Positions 8,025 through 16,189 of a DNA stretch of 36,517 bases are shown piece after piece (position 1 is the stretch's first letter; every line of letters starts with the position of its first letter). The translations under genes were made by a program, and so were the position numbers. Origin of the DNA: Akkermansia sp. (GTDB lineage Bacteria; Verrucomicrobiota; Verrucomicrobiia; Verrucomicrobiales; Akkermansiaceae); NCBI GenBank assembly GCA_022787425.1, contig JALFWB010000045.1, forward strand, positions 1-36,517, read 5' to 3'. The notes beneath the pieces are model-generated. The model was not told the origin of the DNA, did no database searches, and saw only the letters and a program-made list of their open reading frames with translations.

Positions 8025-8852
8025 TTAATGCTCGTCGGCACCGAGCTCCTTTAGAAGGCGCACGGTGTCGCTGTGTCCACGAGCCGCAGCGTGCATCAGG
8101 ACTGTATTCCCGTGAGCATCGCGAGCGTTGAGAGCAGCTCCGTGCTCTACCAGTAGGCGTACAATGGGGGTATGACCTTTCCAAGCGGCCCACATCAAAG
8201 CGGGCCATCCGGCATGGGTTGTTGCGTGTACATCGGCCCCGGCTTTTAAGAGCATTTCCGCAACACGAGCATGACCACAGAAGGCCGCTCGCATCAACGC
8301 CGTGTAACCATCCTTGTCTGCCGTATTCACAGCGGCTCCTCGGGCAATGAGCTCACGCACAACCGACTCCCGCCCCTTGCCTGCCGCCCACATCAGCACA
8401 GTATAGCGGTCTTTATCGAACGCATTGACATCTGCCCCATGCTCCAGCAGCGTATGGACCACTAAACTGTAGCCACCGGCGGCGGCACGCATGAGTGCCG
8501 TCTCCCCCGCAAGATCCCTCGCATCCGTCTGCGCACCATGCTGCAACAGTAAACGCACTACCCGGCCGTACCCTCCACCGGCGGCACGCATCAGCGCCGT
8601 CTCCCCGGCAGCACCGCGAGAATCTACCGGTACCCCCATCCGCAGCAACTCCGCGCACACCCCGGACTTCCCCATTCCCGCCGCCTCCGGCAACGCCTGA
8701 TACCCTTTCGGCGCGACACCGCTCGCTTGCTTTGCCAGCATCTCTACCGCCTCGACCCTGTCATCTGACGTCACTCTCACCCGATCCCCGCAGCCGACAA
8801 GCCCGAGCACCCCCAATATTCCCCAAATCACTGAAATTCTGTTCATCTTCAC
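8025..8852 (-). CDS. Ankyrin-repeat lipoprotein
   Basis: 275 residues. The N-terminus is a signal peptide with a lipobox (LVGC, Cys21), so the product is probably a lipoprotein. From about residue 45 to the end there are about seven ankyrin repeats of 33 residues; the units carry typical G-x-TALMRAA-x-G motifs. Ankyrin repeats mediate protein-protein contacts, and the partner cannot be read from the sequence. An alternative start two codons on (MNRIS) is possible. It has its own promoter at 8861-8889 and is separated from recO by 121 nt, so it is probably not part of the argC-recO run. Its 3' end is duplicated at 5541-5602. Confidence 0.85.
   Translation of the reverse strand: MKMNRISVIWGILGVLGLVGCGDRVRVTSDDRVEAVEMLAKQASGVAPKGYQALPEAAGMGKSGVCAELLRMGVPVDSRGAAGETALMRAAGGGYGRVVRLLLQHGAQTDARDLAGETALMRAAAGGYSLVVHTLLEHGADVNAFDKDRYTVLMWAAGKGRESVVRELIARGAAVNTADKDGYTALMRAAFCGHARVAEMLLKAGADVHATTHAGWPALMWAAWKGHTPIVRLLVEHGAALNARDAHGNTVLMHAAARGHSDTVRLLKELGADEH
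8032..8093. repeat. 62-bp direct repeat, right copy (partner 5541-5602)
   Basis: This is the 3' end of the ankyrin gene. It matches 5541-5602 with two differences. Confidence 0.85.
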
Positions 8853-8860
8853 CCATCCCC

Positions 8861-8889
8861 ATACTACAAGATTCGACCTCCCCTGTCAA
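8861..8889 (-). promoter_or_regulatory. Promoter of the ankyrin lipoprotein gene
   Basis: On the minus strand a perfect TTGACA (8884-8889) and TAGTAT (8861-8866) are separated by 17 nt, ending 8 nt before the start codon. The leader is therefore very short or absent. Confidence 0.6.
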
Positions 8890-8973
8890 TACGATTTTGA
8901 GGCACATATCAACATCTTTTTGGCTCTCGGAAGAGAAGAGAGAGGGGGCAAGCAGTAGAATCGCTTCCTGCGC

Positions 8974-9513
8974 TTACCCCTGTAGGTCGTTGAGGAGGTC
9001 GTTGCGGTCGGGGGGGAGGTGGCGGAAGTGGCGAAGGAGGGAGGCGTAAGGGGAGGTGCCGGGGGCGTAGAGGCCGTGGAGTTGGGCCATGCGTTGCTCG
9101 AAGCGGAGGAGGATGGCGGCGCGGGGAGTGGATGTGGTCGCAACGTAGTCGAGGGCGGTGGAGAGGAGGGCGTGCCAGGAGGGATCCGGGGCGCCGGGTT
9201 CTACCGTGCTGAGGAGGAGACGTGACATATAACCGGCCAAGCGGAGGCGGAGGAGATCTCGGCGCAGAGGGAGGCGGGGACTGATCAAAGAAACGCTGTC
9301 GAGGGTACTCAGCCCCTCATCCGAGGGGGCAGGACGAAACACGAGCTCGCACTCGTGGAAGAGGTCCACGCGACCGCCCCAGCGGCTGCCGGGCTTGCGA
9401 GCGCCCCGGGCGGCAGTATGCAGCAGACCGTGTTGCGCCGTGCACCACACGACAATGAGCCCATGCTCGCCCAGCGGGAAATGCCGCAGCACCGTGCCCA
9501 CGTCCTTCTCCAT
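8974..9513 (-). CDS. recO: DNA repair protein RecO, short form
   Basis: 179 residues. RecO is a recombination mediator that helps RecR load RecA on SSB-coated DNA. The N-terminal OB-fold region is recognisable: LGEHGLIVVWCTAQHGLLHTAARGARKPGS matches the family pattern (xD/GxGxxxxxxT...G....ARGARKP.S). The helical LRRDLLRLRLAGYMSRLL segment follows. Typical RecO proteins have about 230-250 residues, often with a Cys4 zinc site in the C-terminal half; neither the extra length nor the Cys cluster is here. It is the last gene of the argC-led run, 11 nt after the TPR gene. Confidence 0.75.
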   Translation of the reverse strand: MEKDVGTVLRHFPLGEHGLIVVWCTAQHGLLHTAARGARKPGSRWGGRVDLFHECELVFRPAPSDEGLSTLDSVSLISPRLPLRRDLLRLRLAGYMSRLLLSTVEPGAPDPSWHALLSTALDYVATTSTPRAAILLRFEQRMAQLHGLYAPGTSPYASLLRHFRHLPPDRNDLLNDLQG

Positions 9514-9524
9514 ACGGCGGGATG

Positions 9525-10286
9525 CTAATGCTTGAGTCCCGGATTAGCCTTAGGAAGGGCATCTACCAAGCCCGGTTGGGAAAGAGCTCGCTCATAGGAA
9601 ACATACGCCTTATTGTTAGCGAACACCTGACGCACTGCGGAAAGATCGCGGCGAGCACCACGCAAATCACCGTCAAACAGAGCGATGGCCACGCGGCTGT
9701 AGTAAAAGAGCGGCGTATCATCCATAGCAGACAAATGAGACACGCGAGCCACTGCCTCATCCCGCTGTCCAAGCAACAGATGGCAGAGCACCTGACGATA
9801 AGTCAACACGTTAATCACCTCCCCGTCATACACACCGGGAAGAGTACTGATTAACTTATCAACAGTCTCAATACAGCGCGCATATTCCCCGCGCCCCATG
9901 TACACACGGGAACGGTTCACGGCATTCACCGAGTCACCGGGTAATACCTTCTCCACCTTCTCCACATACACCTCCGCCTCATCGAACTGCTGCTGCTCGA
10001 TGAGACAGCCGGCCATGAGAGACCAGACATGGGGATTTTTGTTAAAAATCATCTCACAGCCCTGCAGCGTCGTGAAGCAAATCACCCATCTGCCGGCACG
10101 GAACGACTCCTTGGCGGAAGCGAACTCCGCCAGATAACGAGCACGCTCCTCTCTGGGAAGGTTAGACAACTCGACCAACCAATCCGAAGACGCCTCCGCC
10201 TGCTGTTTTTGCGGAGCTGCCAGCGCAACGGGCAGCAGGGACACCGCCGCCGCAGAGAAAATGACGAGTAATGCAGGAATCTTCAT
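9525..10286 (-). CDS. Exported TPR-type protein
   Basis: 253 residues. A signal peptide (about 1-23, ending ALA) precedes a helical, TPR-like body; repeats such as PHVWSLMAGCLIEQQQFDEAEVYVEKVEKVLP (about 86-117) are separated by the usual 34-residue spacing. TPRs serve as protein-binding scaffolds, and the periplasmic partner is unknown. The start overlaps the dxs stop in an ATGA arrangement, so translation is probably coupled. No enzymatic motif seen. Confidence 0.75.
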   Translation of the reverse strand: MKIPALLVIFSAAAVSLLPVALAAPQKQQAEASSDWLVELSNLPREERARYLAEFASAKESFRAGRWVICFTTLQGCEMIFNKNPHVWSLMAGCLIEQQQFDEAEVYVEKVEKVLPGDSVNAVNRSRVYMGRGEYARCIETVDKLISTLPGVYDGEVINVLTYRQVLCHLLLGQRDEAVARVSHLSAMDDTPLFYYSRVAIALFDGDLRGARRDLSAVRQVFANNKAYVSYERALSQPGLVDALPKANPGLKH

Positions 10287-12178
10287 AAGTCTGTCGGGGA
10301 AAGCGCCTGGCGGACAGCGGCACAGACAGCGGGGGGAGTAAGCCGATGCTTCTCCCGCAATTTATCCAACGAACCGTGTTCAATAAACTCATCCGGCCAG
10401 CCGAGAATTAACACCGGGGTAGACACCCCGCGAGCCGTGAGAGCCTCCAGCACGGCAGAGCCGAAGCCACCGGTCACCACATGGTCCTCCAAGGTCACGA
10501 TGAGACGACAGCCAACGGCATGCTGCATCAGCGCCTCCACATCCAAGGGCTTAATGAAGCGAGCGTTAAGGTGCGCGCAGCTGATGCCCTCATTCTCCAA
10601 CAAATCACGCACACGAGCCGCCACTGAGTTCATGTTACCCAGAGCCACCAATGCCACATCACTGCCGGAGTGCAACAACTCCGCCTTGCCGATGGGCAGG
10701 GGCTCCGCCGGATTCGGCAGCGGAGTACCTTCCCCACAACCGCGCGGGTAGCGAATGGCACTGGGACGGTCATCTATCGAATTCATCGTAACAAGCATCC
10801 GGCAGAGCTCCGCCTCGTCCTTAGGCTGCATCATCACCAAGTTCGGGATGCAACGCAGCATGGCAATATCAAACAAACCGTGATGAGTCGGCCCATCATC
10901 CGGGGAAAGCCCCGCGCGATCCATGCAGAAACGCACAGGCAGGTTCTGCAGTGCAGCATCGTGCTGAATCATATCCACGCAACGCTGCATGAAGGTAGAA
11001 TATACCGCCAAATACGGCTTCAACCCCTGCGTCGCCAGGCCGCAAGCAAAGATAGCAGCAAACTCCTCCGCAATTCCCACATCATAAAAACGCTTGGGGA
11101 AATGCTCCCGGAACAGGTCCAGCTTCGTTCCGCCCGGCATGGCCGCCGTAATCGCCGTAATGCGCGGATCCTCGGAAGCCATCGTCGTAAGCATGCGCCC
11201 GAACGCCTCGGAATAGGTGATACCCGCAGGGGAACCCGTCGTGCCGTCGGCTATATTGTAAGCACCCACACCGTGGAATTTGGGGGGATTGGCACAAGCG
11301 GGTTCATACCCCCTACCCTTCTCCGTGATAACATGAATAATACAAGGCCCCTGCCGACGCGACACGATGCGGAACAGTTTCTCCAAGCGCGCCATATCAT
11401 GCCCATCCACCGGCCCGTAATACGTCAACCCCAACTCCTGGAAGAAACTGAGCGGCGTGATACAAGCCGAGGCGGCATGCACCAAGCGGGAAACCTGCTC
11501 CTGAGTACGCTTACCGGCCAATACCTCCATAATTTTTTTAGCACTGGAGCGCAGCCACTCAAAGGCCTCCGTCTGCTGCAAATGAGCAAAATAACGCGGC
11601 AGCGCCCCCACGTTGCGGTCAATGCTCCATTCGTTATCATTGAGGATCAGAATGAACTTCTTAGTCGTGGTGGACATGTTATTGAGCCCCTCCAGAGTCG
11701 TTCCGCAGGTGAAGGCACCATCCCCTACCACCGAGATGATGTTATAATCCTCCCCATTCAAATCCCGAGCGGCGGCAATACCCAACCCGGCAGGAAGAGC
11801 CGTACCGGCGTGCCCGGCGCCGTACACATCATGCGGGGACTCCGACCGCTTGGAGAAACCGCTGAGCCCGCCGAACTGGCGTATCGTGCCGAAACGCGGA
11901 GCACGGCCCGTCAATAGCTTATGCACATAACTCTGATGCGAAACATCGAATAAAATCTTATCCCGAGGGGTAGAAAACACCCGGTGCAGGGCGATGGTGA
12001 GCTCCACCACCCCCAAATTGGGAGCCAAATGGCCACCCGTGCGCGCCAGGGTCTCCACCAACACACGACGAATTTCCTCGGCCAGCAGCGGCAACTGCTC
12101 CGGGGCCAGACGCTGCACGTCCTCCGACCCATGAATACCGGCCAAGAGGGAGGCTTGATCAGAGGAGAGAGAATTCAT
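10283..12178 (-). CDS. dxs: 1-deoxy-D-xylulose-5-phosphate synthase
   Basis: 631 residues, the usual length. Dxs condenses pyruvate and glyceraldehyde-3-phosphate with thiamine diphosphate, the first step of the MEP isoprenoid pathway, in the cytoplasm. Visible signatures: GGHLAPNLGVVELTIALH (His50), FDVSHQSYVHK (His81), the ThDP-binding GDGAFTCG...N motif at 152-167, and the central DRAGLSPDDGPTHHG segment of the Pyr domain. The C-terminal transketolase-C domain is complete. The start lies 20 nt inside xseB, and the stop overlaps the TPR gene. Confidence 0.97.
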   Translation of the reverse strand: MNSLSSDQASLLAGIHGSEDVQRLAPEQLPLLAEEIRRVLVETLARTGGHLAPNLGVVELTIALHRVFSTPRDKILFDVSHQSYVHKLLTGRAPRFGTIRQFGGLSGFSKRSESPHDVYGAGHAGTALPAGLGIAAARDLNGEDYNIISVVGDGAFTCGTTLEGLNNMSTTTKKFILILNDNEWSIDRNVGALPRYFAHLQQTEAFEWLRSSAKKIMEVLAGKRTQEQVSRLVHAASACITPLSFFQELGLTYYGPVDGHDMARLEKLFRIVSRRQGPCIIHVITEKGRGYEPACANPPKFHGVGAYNIADGTTGSPAGITYSEAFGRMLTTMASEDPRITAITAAMPGGTKLDLFREHFPKRFYDVGIAEEFAAIFACGLATQGLKPYLAVYSTFMQRCVDMIQHDAALQNLPVRFCMDRAGLSPDDGPTHHGLFDIAMLRCIPNLVMMQPKDEAELCRMLVTMNSIDDRPSAIRYPRGCGEGTPLPNPAEPLPIGKAELLHSGSDVALVALGNMNSVAARVRDLLENEGISCAHLNARFIKPLDVEALMQHAVGCRLIVTLEDHVVTGGFGSAVLEALTARGVSTPVLILGWPDEFIEHGSLDKLREKHRLTPPAVCAAVRQALSPTDL

Positions 12179-12434
12179 CGTAACCGGATTGTTTTTTTTC
12201 AGGCACGGGAGCAGGTTCCGGCTCCTCCCGGGGAGCCTCCAGGGTCTTGATTTTCAGCTCGGCACGGGCCAACAACTGACGGCTGCGGCGAATAAGGCCC
12301 AGCCCCTCCTCCACCAAAGCAATCATCTCCTCCAACCCCGTCTCCGGGCTATTGATAGCCTGCACAATCTCCTCCAAACGGCGGGTGGACTGCTCGAAAC
12401 TAAGACCGGTGTCTGTCTTTCCTTTTGAACTCAT
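12159..12434 (-). CDS. xseB: Exodeoxyribonuclease VII small subunit
   Basis: 91 residues. XseB binds the large subunit XseA to form the nuclease that degrades single-stranded DNA. The XseB pattern is clear: SFEQSTRRLEEIVQAINSPETGLEEMIALVEEGLGLIRRSRQLLARAELKI (about 12-62). The C-terminal tail is Pro/Glu-rich. It overlaps dxs by 20 nt. The xseB-dxs neighbourhood is common in bacteria; xseA is not in the window. Confidence 0.9.
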   Translation of the reverse strand: MSSKGKTDTGLSFEQSTRRLEEIVQAINSPETGLEEMIALVEEGLGLIRRSRQLLARAELKIKTLEAPREEPEPAPVPEKKQSGYDEFSLL

Positions 12435-12460
12435 ATGTTAATTTTACGATGAATCATGGA

Positions 12461-14749
12461 TTATTTACCGCCGATGGGAACATTCTCTGCGGGGCGGCGC
12501 GTCAGCCCGAAGGACCCCTCAAAGCGCACGGGCGCGGCACTCATATCCTCAATATCCTTGGAGACCGCGACAAAGCGACCGCTGAAGGGCGAGGTATAGA
12601 CCAGATGAAATTCGCCGATCACCTCACCGCTGCCGTCCGCAGCCCGGCGGCTCAGGATGAGATCTGCCGTAGCCTTGCCCGTTTTTTCATAGCTCAGGCT
12701 GCACGGCACACCGCCGTTCTCCGCGATGTCCTTGGGAAGATTCGAGTACCCCTTTTGGGTGTGTGCAACATCCATCTGCAACACATGACTATTCTCCGGA
12801 CTGCGCACGGGATTTTCCGGAATCGCGAAGAGGTACTCCGAGTGATCCGTGATTTTATCCGCCCCGGTGAGCTTCAGGGTACGGCCTGCCAAATCAATCA
12901 GAGAGGAGCAGGCGGTGTAGTACATAATATCTGCCCCCATCAAGTAGTTGCGGCCATCGAAACGCCCGGTAGAGGAGGCCAGCGCGGCAATGTTATCGGC
13001 CCCTGCCCCGTCCGCAGCCGTTTTATTGAACAGATCGGCAAAAAGCAGGTTATGATTAGGCGCATACTGCAGCAGCTTACCCTCTGCCGCCAAGGGCATA
13101 AAGTCGCCGTATTGGCTGCTGATGCCGCGCAAGCCGCCCGGCAGCATACTGTGCGAGGTAGGCGTAATGAGCACCCCCTGGGTCTCCAGCCCGCCGCGCT
13201 TGAGCGCAGGCTCCAAGTCATCCTTCCACTCACGCATCAGCTTGGGCAACCAAACGGCGGGACGGTTGGCGTACCACGCAACGGCCCAGGGCTGATCCGT
13301 GAGGATGGCTCGGTTCGTGTAGGTAATCTTCTCCAAGCTCAGGTTGAGGGCGGGCGGGTAATAAGGCGGGTACATGGGGGCACCGTTCATGTTCGCCCGG
13401 TGCAGGTTATTCGGCAGTTTGAAGAGATACATGCCGGAGGAAATCAGCACCACAAAGAAAATGGCCAGACCGCGTATCATCCGGTAACTCTCCCCCAGAT
13501 CCAAGCGGGCCAGGAAATTGAACATCAATGCCAGACCGAAGGCTGTGAACAGCGGCGTAAACAGCACCATGAGCTGCGCCGCACCCACGGACGCGGCGGT
13601 GCCGAAAAGAGCCATGCCAACGCACGAGGTGAGCCAAGCGGCAAAGGTGGCCCATTTGATACCCTGCGTACTCTTGCTGCGGTAGCGATTGAACAGGGCC
13701 AGGAAGAAGAAGGGCGTCACAAAGATGGAACCGAGGGAGGCATACAGCGAATCCAGACCCACAAAGGAATACCCGAGCAAGCGGAGGAAGAACACGGCAT
13801 TGTTAAACGGCGTGTTGCCCAAATCCGTCGTGCGCATGATGTCCGCTGCATCCTGCTGGCCGAAACAGCCGTAGAGCGAGGTAAAGAACTTCTGCGTAAT
13901 CCCCCCGGCACTCGCCGTCAGGTTGGTGAGCGGCAGATACAGAACAGCCGCCAGAACCACGGCCCCGAAAATCGCCATGCGCCCGAAGGGGCGGAAATAG
14001 AGCCCGCAGAACACCAGCAGCCCGAACGCCGTCCACAGCCCCATCCATCCGGCCAAGCAGAGCAGAGACGTGCACACAAAGGCCCCCGCCGCATACAGCA
14101 GCACGGCGCGCGTCCGCCGCTCGCCCTCCGCCACAATGGCGCTGTGCAAACAAAGCATCGCCCCCAAGAAACAGCACATCATCAGCGGCTGCGGCAGCCC
14201 GCTCACCGCATAGGCCAGCAGACGCTCGCTCAGGCCCATCAGTACCACCGTGGTACACGCCACCACGTCATCGAACAGACGCCGGGTGAGGATGTAGGCC
14301 AGCACGAGTGACAGAATAAAAAACACCGTACTGACCGCAGAAACCACGCGATCCGCGCCGTAGATGGCACTGCCGCCCTCCTTCATGCGCACCTCATCAA
14401 AGCGGTCATAGCCCGTCATCTTCAGAGCAGCCGCCAGAGCATACACATTCAGCGGCGCATTATTGCTATCCGTCATCGCGCCCAGATTGAACTCCGCCTT
14501 GCGCCCATGGCGTTTATCCGCCGTCACTACATCCAGGGGGCGCAGGAATTGGGAGGTAAAGCCCCTGCCCTGCGCCACATTGCGGGCAATCTGCGCCTGG
14601 TCCATCGCCTCCGGCTGCTCCAGTCCCCGATAGGTGATAAAAAGGTTGAAGAGGCAGATACCGCCGATGAGAATAGCCAAGATTATACGAAGAGCCGAGA
14701 CATTGATATTCAGCGGAGAGGCTGATTGCTTCGTTGGATTCTGTGCCAT
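12461..14749 (-). CDS. GT-C-like multi-pass membrane protein (PMT/ArnT-type glycosyltransferase candidate)
   Basis: 762 residues. About ten to twelve membrane helices occupy residues 20-450, followed by a soluble region of about 300 residues. The first extracytoplasmic loop has EQPEAMDQAQIARNVAQG (E44, E47, D50), the position and style of the catalytic acidic residues in GT-C enzymes such as ArnT and protein mannosyltransferases. These transfer a sugar from a polyprenyl-phosphate carrier to an outer-face acceptor. The exact donor and acceptor cannot be read. It sits 18 nt after the response regulator gene and 26 nt before xseB, so it is transcribed with housekeeping genes. Assignment to the GT-C superfamily is by pattern only. 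Confidence 0.7.
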   Translation of the reverse strand: MAQNPTKQSASPLNINVSALRIILAILIGGICLFNLFITYRGLEQPEAMDQAQIARNVAQGRGFTSQFLRPLDVVTADKRHGRKAEFNLGAMTDSNNAPLNVYALAAALKMTGYDRFDEVRMKEGGSAIYGADRVVSAVSTVFFILSLVLAYILTRRLFDDVVACTTVVLMGLSERLLAYAVSGLPQPLMMCCFLGAMLCLHSAIVAEGERRTRAVLLYAAGAFVCTSLLCLAGWMGLWTAFGLLVFCGLYFRPFGRMAIFGAVVLAAVLYLPLTNLTASAGGITQKFFTSLYGCFGQQDAADIMRTTDLGNTPFNNAVFFLRLLGYSFVGLDSLYASLGSIFVTPFFFLALFNRYRSKSTQGIKWATFAAWLTSCVGMALFGTAASVGAAQLMVLFTPLFTAFGLALMFNFLARLDLGESYRMIRGLAIFFVVLISSGMYLFKLPNNLHRANMNGAPMYPPYYPPALNLSLEKITYTNRAILTDQPWAVAWYANRPAVWLPKLMREWKDDLEPALKRGGLETQGVLITPTSHSMLPGGLRGISSQYGDFMPLAAEGKLLQYAPNHNLLFADLFNKTAADGAGADNIAALASSTGRFDGRNYLMGADIMYYTACSSLIDLAGRTLKLTGADKITDHSEYLFAIPENPVRSPENSHVLQMDVAHTQKGYSNLPKDIAENGGVPCSLSYEKTGKATADLILSRRAADGSGEVIGEFHLVYTSPFSGRFVAVSKDIEDMSAAPVRFEGSFGLTRRPAENVPIGGK

Positions 14750-14767
14750 GTTCTAATTGATGAGAGA

Positions 14768-16162
14768 TCAGAGATATTGCCGGAAGACATCGGGCGCGTC
14801 CGCCATCTTGCGTTGCAGGGTGCGGCGATTGATGCCCAGCAGTTGCGCTGCGAGCGTCCGATTTCCCTTAGCATGCTGCAACGCGCCGAGGATGGCCCGG
14901 CGCTCGAGACATTGTAAATTAAATTCGGGTAAAAAATCAAGCCCTATTTGTGACTTGCCGGTGCTTTCTTGCGAAATCGGGGCCGTGGGGGGGGAGGAAG
15001 CGACGAACTCCGGCAGGTCTTCCGGGGCAATGACGTCCCCGGTGCTCATGACCACCGCGTGCTCGATGGCGGAGCGCAGCTGGCGCACGTTGCCGGGCCA
15101 ATCAAAGTTCTGCAACAGCTCCAGCGCAGGACGCCCCAGGGTCTTCACCTCCCGATGATTCTCCCGGCAAAACTCGCGCAGGAAGGCATTGGCCATCAGC
15201 ACCACATCCCCGCGCCGCTCCCGCAACGGGGGCAGGTGAATGGCAATGACGTTCAGCCGCTGGTAGAGGTCACGTCGGAAGGTTCCCTCCTCCACCATGG
15301 ACTCTAGGTCGCGGTTGGTCGCGGCAATCACGCGCACATGCACCTCAATGGGGGTGTTGCTGCCCACGCGCTCGATGCTGCGCTCGGCCAGCACGCGCAG
15401 CAGTTTTACCTGGGTGGGGATGTCGATCTCGCCTATTTCATCCAGGAAGATGGTGCCGCCGTTCGCCTCCTCAAAGCGCCCGATGCGCCGCTGCATGGCC
15501 CCGGTGAAGGAGCCCCTCTCATGACCGAAGAGCTCGCTTTCCATCAGCTGGGGAGAGAGCGCCGCGCAGTTCACGGCCACGAATTTGCCGCTGCGGCCGG
15601 AGAGATTGTGCAGCGCACGCGCCACCAGCTCCTTGCCCGTGCCGGTCTCGCCCTCTATCAGCACCGTGGCTGTGGTGGGGGCCACGCGGCGGATGCGCTT
15701 GAAGATCTCCTGCATCTGCGGACTGTCCCCCAGCATGCGGTCCAGCCCGCCGGTGGGTTGCAGGCGGGTGGACAGGTCGCGGTTCTCGGCCTCCAGTCCC
15801 CGGGCGTGGGCGGCCTGCTTCAGCAGCAGCTCCACTTCGTCCAGGTTCAGGGGCTTGGTCAGGAAGTAGAAGGCGCCGTGTTTCTTTGCCTCCGCAGCCG
15901 TCCCGGGGCTGCCGTAGGCTGTCATCATGATGCAGGTGGGGGCCTGCGGCAGGGTGCGGGCATAGTCGATCAGGTCCATGCCGCTCTCCCCCCCCAGCCG
16001 CAGGTCTGTCAGCAGCAGATCAACGGCGCGACTGTCCAGCACCCCGCGCGCGGTCTTGGCATTCGCGGCGGGATATACCTCATAGTCGTCCTCCAACGCT
16101 GCGCACAGGGCGTTCAGCGCCGGTTTTTCATCGTCTACTATCAGGAGTACAGGTCTCACCAT
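14768..16162 (-). CDS. Sigma-54-dependent response regulator, NtrC family
   Basis: 464 residues with the classical order. The receiver domain (1-120) has acidic pocket D10-D11, phospho-acceptor D53, T81 and K103. The AAA+ domain (about 140-380) has Walker A GETGTGKE (171-178), the sigma-54 contact loop as GSFTGA (217-222, the family norm is GAFTGA) and Walker B TIFLDEIG. The Fis-type helix-turn-helix lies at about 425-460. It should activate sigma-54 promoters after phosphorylation. No histidine kinase is adjacent, so it is an orphan in this window. It lies 27 nt downstream of argC. A run of eight G (plus strand 14987-14994) lies in the linker before the HTH. Confidence 0.93.
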   Translation of the reverse strand: MVRPVLLIVDDEKPALNALCAALEDDYEVYPAANAKTARGVLDSRAVDLLLTDLRLGGESGMDLIDYARTLPQAPTCIMMTAYGSPGTAAEAKKHGAFYFLTKPLNLDEVELLLKQAAHARGLEAENRDLSTRLQPTGGLDRMLGDSPQMQEIFKRIRRVAPTTATVLIEGETGTGKELVARALHNLSGRSGKFVAVNCAALSPQLMESELFGHERGSFTGAMQRRIGRFEEANGGTIFLDEIGEIDIPTQVKLLRVLAERSIERVGSNTPIEVHVRVIAATNRDLESMVEEGTFRRDLYQRLNVIAIHLPPLRERRGDVVLMANAFLREFCRENHREVKTLGRPALELLQNFDWPGNVRQLRSAIEHAVVMSTGDVIAPEDLPEFVASSPPTAPISQESTGKSQIGLDFLPEFNLQCLERRAILGALQHAKGNRTLAAQLLGINRRTLQRKMADAPDVFRQYL

Positions 16163-16189
16163 CGTTCTGTTTGCTGCTGTTTTCCGGGC

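Noticed and set aside
12425..14311. 628-codon plus-strand frame opposite the GT-C-like gene
   Set aside because: Composition is His/Gln/Arg-rich and repetitive, as expected of an antisense frame; the minus-strand protein has clear membrane helices.
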